In this document: in pieces, positions 1 to 5,810 of the stretch
Layout: each line of letters starts with the position of its first letter
Numbering within the stretch: the stretch's first letter is position 1
Assembly (NCBI GenBank): GCA_041481445.1
Contig: JBGPBV010000182.1
Location: 1 to 12,680 of the forward strand
Length of the DNA: 12,680 nucleotides
Origin: AA29 sp041481445
Lineage (GTDB): Bacteria > Acidobacteriota > Vicinamibacteria > Fen-336
Direction of reading: 5' to 3'
Program-made: the position numbers and the translations under genes
The notes under the pieces: generated by a model
Database searches by the model: none
The model's input: only the letters and a program-made list of their open reading frames with translations
Told to the model about the DNA's origin: nothing

Positions 1-740
1 TGCGCGGGGTCGAGGCGCACGATCACGTTCTCGTAGCCCAGCAGCCGGAAGCGGCTGCGGACGGCGTCGCGCCGCACGGTGTCGATCACGCGCGAGGTCG
101 TCTCGTTCGCCGGTGGGTCGGCCACGAGCTGCACGGCGTAGAGGTCGCCGCCCGCGAGGCTCTCCGTCTCCCGGCCCGGGCGCACCTGGCCGCGGGCCAG
201 GGGATGGATCCGGTCGGCGGCGGTGAACGACCCGTCCCATTGCACGGCCTCGCCCAGCGATCGGACGCGCGCGAGGCTCTCCTCGTCGCCGTAGACGAGG
301 TAGGCGTTGGAGGGGATGTAGGTGACGACCTGGACCCCGGTGCCCTGGAGGGCGGCGTACCACTCGGGCTTGATCGGGCCCGCGAACTGGACGAGGTGCA
401 GCCGGCGGCCCTGGAACTCGGGCGGGGGCACGCGCGCGCGCGCGTGGCGGGCCTCGTCGCTGCCGGTCTCGATGGCGCGGGAGTTGAGGAGGATGAAGTC
501 GTCCCCGTCACGCGCCTCGACGCTCCCGGAATGGATCAGGGGGGCGACCCGGGCCGCATCGGCTTCGAGGAGCTGGAAGGCGCCGTAGTCCGCGATGAGC
601 CGCGCGCCCGCCTCCTGCAGCTCGCGGGACACCACGGGGTCGCCGACGCGCACCTTCCGGGTCGCCCGTCGCGCCGGCGGGGCCGCGACCAGCGCGGCCG
701 CCGACAACACGGCCGCGACGGCTAGGAGGACCTTCCGCAT
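1..740 (-). CDS. Secreted S8 (subtilisin-like) peptidase family protein, N-terminal part only, cut by left edge
   Basis: The frame is open from an ATG at 740 to the window edge (246 codons seen). Residues 1-20 look like a Sec signal peptide: MRK, a hydrophobic stretch, then A-A before PPARR. Residues 111-127 (GRRLHLVQFAGPIKPEW) followed by NAYLVYGD (145-152) and VQWDGSF (166-172) resemble the N-terminal propeptide region that precedes the catalytic domain in many S8 peptidases of Acidobacteria and Myxococcota. No Asp/His/Ser catalytic motif lies in the visible part; it would be expected beyond the left edge. The start is supported by the signal peptide placed exactly at the N-terminus. The gene is divergent from the acyl-CoA-dehydrogenase-like operon. 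I infer an exported protease made as a precursor. A non-catalytic secreted protein sharing only this propeptide-type region is the alternative. Confidence 0.65.
   Translation of the reverse strand, partial: MRKVLLAVAAVLSAAALVAAPPARRATRKVRVGDPVVSRELQEAGARLIADYGAFQLLEADAARVAPLIHSGSVEARDGDDFILLNSRAIETGSDEARHARARVPPPEFQGRRLHLVQFAGPIKPEWYAALQGTGVQVVTYIPSNAYLVYGDEESLARVRSLGEAVQWDGSFTAADRIHPLARGQVRPGRETESLAGGDLYAVQLVADPPANETTSRVIDTVRRDAVRSRFRLLGYENVIVRLDPA
429..446. repeat. Perfect 18-bp palindrome CA-(CG)7-TG inside the S8-like gene
   Basis: An alternating run of seven CG dinucleotides flanked by CA and TG forms a perfect self-complementary sequence. It lies in the coding region of the S8-like gene and encodes His-Ala-Arg-Ala-Arg-Val. 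It is probably a by-product of GC-rich Ala/Arg codons, but it is prone to slippage and could form Z-DNA. Confidence 0.6.
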
Positions 741-931
741 GGCGAGCCTCGCTCTCTTGCTGCTCGACGAGAGGGAGATCCGAGACGGGGGTTGCCCCTC
801 CCCTGCGCCGGGCGGGTACCGGGAACCGGGTTCGAAGGTTGGAGAGAGTCTGGGGCGGATCATGCCCTGAAGGAAGCGATTTGCGTCACACCGCGGCGCC
901 CGTGTCGGTCTCCAGCATCATCTTTAGTAGG

Positions 932-943
932 GGCGGCGCCGCC
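932..943. repeat. 12-bp perfect palindrome GGCGGCGCCGCC next to the -35 box
   Basis: A perfect palindrome lies immediately upstream of the TTGACG box at 944-949 in the only non-coding stretch between the divergent S8-like gene and the flavoprotein operon. It may be an operator half or chance in GC-rich DNA. Its position against the promoter is the only functional hint. Confidence 0.4.
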
Positions 944-973
944 TTGACGCTTCGGAAGCGGCCGGGGTAAGGT
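944..973 (+). promoter_or_regulatory. Putative sigma70-type promoter of the flavoprotein/PhnD-like/di-iron operon
   Basis: TTGACG at 944-949 is followed after an 18-bp spacer by TAAGGT at 968-973. Transcription would begin near 980, leaving a leader of about 45 nt with a strong ribosome site before the ATG at 1025. The same TTGACG-N18-TAnnGT layout appears before the S9 peptidase gene, which raises confidence. The spacer contains a perfect inverted repeat that could be an operator. Confidence 0.55.
948..960. promoter_or_regulatory. Possible operator: 13-bp inverted repeat CGCTTC-G-GAAGCG in the promoter spacer
   Basis: A perfect 6-1-6 inverted repeat overlaps the last two bases of the -35 box and occupies most of the spacer up to the -10 box, where a bound repressor would block RNA polymerase. 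One more GGAAGCG copy lies at 872-878. No regulator gene is in the window. An RNA hairpin is not expected here because the site is upstream of the predicted transcription start. Confidence 0.35.
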
Positions 974-1012
974 CGGCGGATCGTCGTCACGTTCGCGCGC
1001 GGACAAGCAACG

Positions 1013-1018
1013 AGGAGG
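1013..1018 (+). promoter_or_regulatory. Strong Shine-Dalgarno site AGGAGG for the flavoprotein gene
   Basis: AGGAGG with six bases to the ATG at 1025 fixes this start. It is the best ribosome site in the window. The two downstream genes of the operon have none so clear and probably depend on translational coupling. Confidence 0.8.
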
Positions 1019-1024
1019 GACAGG

Positions 1025-2191
1025 ATGCCCCACGTGTATGGGATCGATGGCGAGACGGCTCGTCTGGCCGAGCGGGCGGCGGAGATCACCCGCAGCACGG
1101 CCGCCCGCAATGCCTCCGAGGTCGACCAGCAGGCGCGCTTCCCCGCCGAGAGCGTGAGCGCGCTCGGCCGCGAAGGCCTTCTCGGCCTGTGCGTCGATCC
1201 CGCCTTCGGTGGCCAGGGGCAGGGGCCGCGCGCCTTCGCGGCCGTGGTGGAGGAGATCGCGCAGGGCTGCGGCTCGACCGCGATGGTCTACGTCATGCAC
1301 GTCAGCGCCGCCCAGGCCATCGCCTCCTCGGAGACGCTGGCAGACCGCGACGCGCTGCTCAGGGACATCGCGACGGGCAAGCACCTGACCACGCTCGCCC
1401 TCTCGGAGAAGGGCTCGCGATCCCAGTTCTGGGCGCCCGTCTCGAAGATCGTGGCCAGCAACGGCGGCTTCCGGACGAGCGCGGCCAAGTCCTGGGTGAC
1501 CGCGGCCAGCCACGTCGACAGCTACGTCTCCAGCGGGCAGCAGCCCGGCGCCGCCTCCCCCCTCGAGTCCACGCTCTACCTCGCGCGCCGCGGCGCGCCG
1601 GGGCTGAAGGTCGCGGGGCGATTCGACGGCCTGGGCCTCCGCGGCAACGAGTCCGCGCCCGTGAGCCTCGAGGACATGAAGGTCACGAGCGCCGACCTCA
1701 TCACCGCGCAGGGTCAAGGGGCCAAGGCCATGCTCGAGGTCATCCTGCCCTGGTTCGCCCTCGGCACCGCGGCCATGGCCAACGGCCTGTGCCGGGCGGC
1801 GGTGGGCGCGACGGCGGCGCACCTGAGCGGGGCCGGCTTCGAGCACACCGGCGAGAAGCTCCGCGACCTGCCCGGGCTGCGGGCCCGCCTGGCCCAGATG
1901 AGCGTGCGCACGGAGCAATCGCGGGCCCTGCTGGGCTACACGCTCGGCGAGGTCGAGCGGCCTTCGCCGACCACGCCCCTGTTCGTCCTGCAGTCGCGCC
2001 TGGCCGCCATCGAGGCGGCGGTGGACGTCACCGACCTCGCCATGAAGGCCTGCGGAGGGGCCGCCTTCTCCAAGCACCTCCCCCTCGAGCGCCTCTTCCG
2101 CGACGCCCGCGCGGGCTGGGTGATGGCGCCCACCGTCGACCATCTCCAGGACTTCATCGGCCGCGCCCTCACCGGCCTGCCCCTGTTCTGA
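1025..2191 (+). CDS. Acyl-CoA dehydrogenase-fold flavoprotein, non-canonical active site
   Basis: 388 residues, the usual length for the acyl-CoA dehydrogenase superfamily. The order fits the fold: an N-terminal helical domain (about 1-115), a beta domain with the FAD-contact region ALSEKGS (125-131), and a C-terminal helical bundle (about 230-388) with ACGGAAFSK (342-350) and LFRDARAGW (357-365). The canonical catalytic base, Glu in a YEGT-type motif after the RD.R segment, is absent: the place reads MAPTVDHL (367-374). By eye the alternative helix-G glutamate of isovaleryl-CoA-type enzymes is also missing (LPWFALG, 241-247). It may therefore not be a simple alpha,beta-dehydrogenase. The superfamily also holds flavin monooxygenases (DszC type) and N-hydroxylases. 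Cytosolic, FAD or reduced flavin inferred. First gene of a three-gene operon; the next ATG lies 2 bp after its stop. Confidence 0.85.
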   Translation: MPHVYGIDGETARLAERAAEITRSTAARNASEVDQQARFPAESVSALGREGLLGLCVDPAFGGQGQGPRAFAAVVEEIAQGCGSTAMVYVMHVSAAQAIASSETLADRDALLRDIATGKHLTTLALSEKGSRSQFWAPVSKIVASNGGFRTSAAKSWVTAASHVDSYVSSGQQPGAASPLESTLYLARRGAPGLKVAGRFDGLGLRGNESAPVSLEDMKVTSADLITAQGQGAKAMLEVILPWFALGTAAMANGLCRAAVGATAAHLSGAGFEHTGEKLRDLPGLRARLAQMSVRTEQSRALLGYTLGEVERPSPTTPLFVLQSRLAAIEAAVDVTDLAMKACGGAAFSKHLPLERLFRDARAGWVMAPTVDHLQDFIGRALTGLPLF

Positions 2192-2193
2192 CC

Positions 2194-3003
2194 ATGGCTG
2201 CCCGGCCGCTGCTCATCGGCGCCGTCGCCTACGACCCCAAGGTCGTGACCATCTGGGAGGGGATCCGCGCGTACCTCGTGGAGGGCGAGGTCCCCGCCGA
2301 CGTGGCGCTGTTCTCGAACTACGAGCGCCAGGTCGAGGAGCTGCTGGCCGGCCACATCGACGTCGCCTGGAACACGCCCCTCGCCCACCTGCGCGTCCAG
2401 CGGAGGACGGACGGCAAGTCGCGGTCGCTCGTCATGCGCGACTCCGACCGCGACTTCACCGCGCGCATCCTCGTGCGGCGCGAGGCCGGCCTCCACGCCC
2501 TGGCCGACCTGCACGGCAAGCGCCTGGCCGTGGGCAGCCGCGACTCCACGCAGGCCCGCATCCTCCCCCTGCACTTCCTGCGCGCGGAGGGCGTGGACCT
2601 GGCCCGGGTGGAGCTGCTCCGCTTCGACACCGACCTCGGCAAGCACGGCGACACCGGCACCAGCGAGCTGGACGTGCTGGCCGCGCTGCACGACGGGCGG
2701 GCCGACGCCGGCACCGTGGGCGACCTCGTGTGGGTGAACGAACAGGCGGCGGGGCGCGTGGACCGGTCCCGCATCGACGTCCTCTGGACGACGCCGGGCT
2801 TCGACCACTGCATGTTCGACGCGCTCCCCTCCCTCGACGCCGGCCGCGCGCGCGCCTTCCAGGAGGCGCTGTTCGCGATGAGCTGGGACGACCCGGGGCA
2901 CCGGCGCATCCTGGAGCTCGAAGGGCTCAAGCAGTGGCTGCCTCCGCGCGAGGAGGGATACGCGAGCCTGCGCGCGGCCCTGGACGAGCAGGGCCTCTGG
3001 TGA
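2194..3003 (+). CDS. PhnD/SsuA-like substrate-binding-fold protein without signal peptide
   Basis: 269 residues matching the periplasmic phosphonate-binding (PhnD, PF12974-like) fold: GAVAYDPKVVTIWEGI (9-24), an ER-x-VEELLAGHIDVAWNTP core (44-62), DLHGKRLAVGSRDSTQ (105-120) at the start of the second lobe, and VLAALHDGRADAGTVGD (161-177). Unlike true binding proteins it has no signal peptide or lipobox: MAARPLLIGA leads straight into the first beta strand, and no ABC permease or ATPase gene is nearby. It is therefore probably cytosolic, as are binding-protein-fold enzymes such as MqnA/MqnD or THI5. I infer a ligand-presenting or catalytic role with the flanking oxidoreductases. The ATG is 2 bp after the previous stop with no good ribosome site, so translation is probably coupled. 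Its TGA overlaps the next GTG start by 4 bp. Confidence 0.8.
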   Translation: MAARPLLIGAVAYDPKVVTIWEGIRAYLVEGEVPADVALFSNYERQVEELLAGHIDVAWNTPLAHLRVQRRTDGKSRSLVMRDSDRDFTARILVRREAGLHALADLHGKRLAVGSRDSTQARILPLHFLRAEGVDLARVELLRFDTDLGKHGDTGTSELDVLAALHDGRADAGTVGDLVWVNEQAAGRVDRSRIDVLWTTPGFDHCMFDALPSLDAGRARAFQEALFAMSWDDPGHRRILELEGLKQWLPPREEGYASLRAALDEQGLW

Positions 3004-4250
3004 CCGCGCCCCTCGCCGCCCTGGCCGTGGACGGCGGCGAGCTGGCGCTCGGGGGCGGGCTCCTCGCGATCGTGCGGCCCGCCCTCGACCTCCTCGAGCC
3101 GGGTGGCGTCCTCGCCGTCCTGTCGTCCGCCTCCAGCCTGCGCGACGACCTGCCGTCGTGGTGCCGGGTCGAGCGGCACGAGTACCTCGACCGCGAGACG
3201 ACGCCGGACGGCCGTGACCGCCATCTCCTGCGACGGGGCACGCTCGGTGTACCGCGCGGATCCGGCGCGCCTCCAGCTCCGCTCGTCCGGCGCGAAGGCC
3301 GCATCCTCGCCGCCGACCTCCTGGCCGCCAGCCCGATGCCGGAGGCGGCCGACCCGCACACCGGATTCGCCCCGCGCGGCGCGCGCGTCGAGCCCGGTGG
3401 ACCCGCCTATCCCTTCGCGCTGCTCGAGCGCGACCACGTGGCGCCGCCGGAGATCGGCGCGCTCTACGACCAGGCGGTGTCGGCCCAGTGGGACCCCACC
3501 ACCGCGATCCCGTGGCACACCGTCCGGCCGCTGCCTCCCGCGCTGGAGCGCGCGGTCGGGCAGGCCATGGGCTTCCTGGCCGAGAACGAGCTCTCCGCCC
3601 TCTACGTGCCCGCGCGCTTCCTGCCGCGCATCCACCCCGCCTACACCGAGGTCGCGCAGTTCCTGGCCACGCAGCTCGCGGACGAGGCGCGCCACATCGA
3701 CGTGTTCCTCAAGCGGGCGCGGGCCGGCGGCGGCGCGCCCGGCGTGTCCGCGGTGACGACGGCGCGATCGCTGCTCTCGCTGATGGAATCCGCCGACTTC
3801 ACCGAGGCCACGTTCCTCCTGTCCGTGCTCGGCGAGGGCACCTTCCTCGATCTCCTCCACTTCATCGAGGAGCACGCTCCGGACGAGGCCACGGCGGAGC
3901 TGGCGCGCCGCGCGCGCAACGACGAGTCACGGCACGTCCACTTCGGCCTGGCCCACGTGCGCCACGCCCTGTCGCACGACCCCACCCTCTACGGGCGGCT
4001 CGAGGCCGCCGTGCGGCACCGCGCCGCCACCCTGCACGGCGCGGGCGGGCCACCCCACGCGCTGCAGGACGCGCTGGTCGTCCTGGCCGCGGGCTCGGAC
4101 GACCCGCGCGCGATCGCGCGGGGGCATGACGCGTTCCGCGCGCTGCTGGAGACGATGGACCAGGGCCGGCGGCGCCGGCTCGAGCACGCGGGGTTCACCG
4201 CCGATCAGGCGGCGACGCTGTCGGATCTCCACACACCGAACTTCATGTAG
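3000..4250 (+). CDS. Fusion of degenerate TusA-like domain and ferritin-like di-iron oxidoreductase
   Basis: 416 residues from a GTG that overlaps the previous stop (GTGA). Residues 1-80 resemble a TusA/SirA sulfur-carrier domain: ALDLLEPGGVLAV (28-40), then DLPSWCRVERHEYL (50-63). The active cysteine near the N-terminus is replaced by a Gly-Gly-Gly stretch (18-20). After a linker, residues about 140-345 form a four-helix ferritin-like domain starting at LYDQAVSAQWDPTTAIPW (155-172). Likely iron ligands are Glu197 (or 195), Glu229-x2-His232 in DEARH, Glu279 in GEGTF, and Glu309-x2-His312 in DESRH, the E/ExxH/E/ExxH set of R2-like and acyl-ACP-desaturase-like di-iron enzymes. An O2-dependent oxidation of a small or carrier-bound substrate is inferred. 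The substrate is unknown. Third gene of the operon; its 3' end overlaps the convergent ABA4-like gene by 8 bp. Confidence 0.8.
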   Translation: MTAPLAALAVDGGELALGGGLLAIVRPALDLLEPGGVLAVLSSASSLRDDLPSWCRVERHEYLDRETTPDGRDRHLLRRGTLGVPRGSGAPPAPLVRREGRILAADLLAASPMPEAADPHTGFAPRGARVEPGGPAYPFALLERDHVAPPEIGALYDQAVSAQWDPTTAIPWHTVRPLPPALERAVGQAMGFLAENELSALYVPARFLPRIHPAYTEVAQFLATQLADEARHIDVFLKRARAGGGAPGVSAVTTARSLLSLMESADFTEATFLLSVLGEGTFLDLLHFIEEHAPDEATAELARRARNDESRHVHFGLAHVRHALSHDPTLYGRLEAAVRHRAATLHGAGGPPHALQDALVVLAAGSDDPRAIARGHDAFRALLETMDQGRRRRLEHAGFTADQAATLSDLHTPNFM

Positions 4251-4689
4251 GACCCTCTTCTCCGTCGATGGAGAGGCGGCGAAGCCGCACGCTGCGGACC
4301 ACCAGATACGACAGGAGGCCGGCGGGACCGAACAGGAGGGTCAGCAGGAGGCACGGGATCACGAGCCCGTGCCGGAGCCCGGCGCGCCGCGCGTCGCGGA
4401 CCTCCCAGCTTCCGATGAACAGGTCGAAGGCCAGGTAGTGGACCCAGCCGGCGAGCAGGAGCGCCGGCTGGTCGAAGAGCCGCCGCACCTCCGCCAGCGA
4501 GCCGAACCCGCCTTGGGCGCCGCGGTAGTGCGTCACCAGAAGGGACACGTACAAGACGCCGAGCAGCGCCGGGATGACGACGGGAGCCAGCAGGTGCGCG
4601 CTCCACTTCCAGCGCGGCGCGAAGACGAGGAGTGCCCATCCGGGCAGCACGACGGCGCCGGCGATGGAGAACAAGGTCTCGGGGGTCAC
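4243..4689 (-). CDS. ABA4-like (DUF4281) integral membrane protein
   Basis: 148 residues from a GTG overlapping the stop of the BtpA-like gene by 4 bp (GTGA). A start 30 codons further upstream would overlap that gene by 94 bp and adds a charged, non-family leader, so I reject it. Four membrane segments are visible at about 6-23, 33-52, 76-95 and 109-131. The motif GWVHYLAFDLFIGSWE (81-96) matches the signature of the ABA4-like family, named for a plant protein needed for neoxanthin formation. The role of the bacterial members is not settled. Translationally coupled last gene of the minus-strand operon. Whether it acts on carotenoids here is unknown; no carotenoid gene is in view. Confidence 0.8.
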   Translation of the reverse strand: MTPETLFSIAGAVVLPGWALLVFAPRWKWSAHLLAPVVIPALLGVLYVSLLVTHYRGAQGGFGSLAEVRRLFDQPALLLAGWVHYLAFDLFIGSWEVRDARRAGLRHGLVIPCLLLTLLFGPAGLLSYLVVRSVRLRRLSIDGEEGPT

Positions 4690-5501
4690 GGCCGCGGCAG
4701 CATCTCCACGGCGCGGGCAAGGGCGGCCACGCGCGACGGGTCCGGCGGGTTCGTCCACGCGCCCTCGCGTTTGAGCCACGATCCCACGATGAAGGCATCC
4801 GCGGCGGCGAACTCGGCCACGTTGTCGGCGGTGATGCCCGATCCCACGAGGGTCGGAATGCCGACCGAGTCCGAGACCACGCGCACCTCGGCGGGATCGG
4901 CCGCGCGTCCGGTGGCGACGCCGGTGACGATCACGCCGTCGGCCAGGAAGAACTCGGCCGCATGCGCGGTCTCCGCCAGGTCGACGTCGGCGGTGATGGC
5001 GTGGGCGGAGTGCTTCTTCTTGATGTCGGCGAACACTCGGACCGAGGCCCCGACCTGTTTGCGGTAGCGCATCACCCGGCCCGCGCTCGACTCGATCAGG
5101 CCCTCGTCGGCCACGTGGGCGAACACGAGCCCTTCCACGCGGACGAAGGCGGCGCCGCAGGACTGCGCGACCGCCACGGCCTCCAGGTTCGCGCCGGCCA
5201 GGACCTGCACTCCGAGGGGCAGCGTGACCGCGCGCCGGACCTCACGGCCGACGGCGGTCATGGCGGCCACGACCTCGGGGCCGACCGTGCCCTTGAGATA
5301 GGGCCGGTCGTGCATGTTCTCGATCATGAGGCCGTGGCAGCCGCCGCTCTGGTACGTGCGCGCCTCCGCGACCGCGCGCTCGGCGAGAACGTCGACGGTG
5401 TCCCTGGACTCAGGCGTGCCGGGCAGGGCGCCGACGTGGACCACGCCGATCAGGGCGCGCGGTGCCGAGAAGAGCGACCGCACGACTCCGGCGCGGTCCA
5501 C
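4686..5501 (-). CDS. BtpA/SgcQ family TIM-barrel protein
   Basis: 271 residues from a GTG 6 bp after the DUF2277 stop, full length for the family (about 260-280). Family motifs in order: GVVHVGALPGTP (19-30), GGCHGLMIENMHDRPY (53-68), ADIKKKHS (158-165), GVATG (194-198), VGSGIT (219-224) and GSWLKREG (240-247). The phosphate-loop-like VGSGIT and GSWLK near the C-terminus fit a TIM barrel binding a phosphorylated ligand. BtpA is named from a cyanobacterial protein affecting photosystem I, yet homologs are common in non-phototrophs, and the true reaction is not established. It sits between DUF2277 and the ABA4-like gene in one tight transcription unit. The assignment to the family is firm; the function is not. 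Confidence 0.88.
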   Translation of the reverse strand: MDRAGVVRSLFSAPRALIGVVHVGALPGTPESRDTVDVLAERAVAEARTYQSGGCHGLMIENMHDRPYLKGTVGPEVVAAMTAVGREVRRAVTLPLGVQVLAGANLEAVAVAQSCGAAFVRVEGLVFAHVADEGLIESSAGRVMRYRKQVGASVRVFADIKKKHSAHAITADVDLAETAHAAEFFLADGVIVTGVATGRAADPAEVRVVSDSVGIPTLVGSGITADNVAEFAAADAFIVGSWLKREGAWTNPPDPSRVAALARAVEMLPRP

Positions 5502-5507
5502 GGCCGT

Positions 5508-5774
5508 TCAGACGAAGCGCTGGCGCGCCCGCTCGCGGGCCTTGGCGGCCTCGGTCTCGCGGTCGCGCGGCGGCGCCGTCGTCACCATCGACTTCAGGAG
5601 CCGCTGGCAGGACTCGGTCACTTCCTCGACGGTCGCGTCGAACGCCTCCGCGTTCGCCTTGGAGGGCTTGGTCGCGCCCGAGATCTTGCGCACGAACTGC
5701 AGGGCGGCGTTCCGCACCTCTTCCTCGGTGGCGGGAGGCGCGAAATTGAACAGGGGTCGGATGTTTCGGCACAT
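5508..5774 (-). CDS. DUF2277 family small protein
   Basis: 88 residues, complete. The pattern MCRNIRPLFNFAPPATEEEV (1-20), ALQFVRKISGATKPSKAN (24-41) and LVTTAPPRDRE-type ending (SMVTTAPPRDRETEAAKAR, 62-80) is the hallmark of DUF2277, a short cytosolic family with no known function. Its conserved Cys2, Arg and Lys residues suggest nucleic-acid or metal binding, but that is speculation. No Shine-Dalgarno precedes the ATG; instead a -10-like TATCAT lies 6 bp upstream, suggesting a leaderless or nearly leaderless message. First gene of the likely DUF2277-BtpA-ABA4 unit, 33 bp downstream of the pectinacetylesterase gene. Confidence 0.9.
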   Translation of the reverse strand: MCRNIRPLFNFAPPATEEEVRNAALQFVRKISGATKPSKANAEAFDATVEEVTESCQRLLKSMVTTAPPRDRETEAAKARERARQRFV

Positions 5775-5780
5775 GCGCCG

Positions 5781-5810
5781 ATGATAACCAGAGCCGCGGC
5801 GCGGCGTCTA
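5781..5810 (-). promoter_or_regulatory. Putative internal promoter for DUF2277-BtpA-ABA4
   Basis: On the minus strand TAGACG (5810-5805) is followed after exactly 18 bp by TATCAT (5786-5781), five of six matches to TATAAT. The -35 begins with the stop codon TAG of the upstream esterase gene. The 18-bp spacing equals that of the two plus-strand promoters in the window. The ATG at 5774 is only 6 bp beyond the -10 box. Confidence 0.45.

Noticed and set aside
204..725. Plus-strand open frame of 173 codons at the left edge
   Set aside because: It is antisense to the S8-like gene, whose minus frame has a signal peptide and family motifs.
826..840. GGTTCGAAGG looking like a tRNA T-arm
   Set aside because: No acceptor, D or anticodon arms can be drawn around it on either strand.
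739..870. Possible 43-codon plus-strand peptide starting at 739
   Set aside because: It overlaps the start codon of the S8-like gene, has no ribosome site, and its sequence resembles no family I know.
860..2143. Minus-strand open frame of 427 codons opposite the flavoprotein gene
   Set aside because: Shadow of the acyl-CoA-dehydrogenase-like gene, and it would run through the promoter and ribosome site of that gene.
4690..4779. Longer N-terminus for the ABA4-like protein
   Set aside because: It would overlap the BtpA-like gene by 94 bp and adds a charged tail not found in the family, whereas GTG at 4689 gives the usual GTGA coupling.
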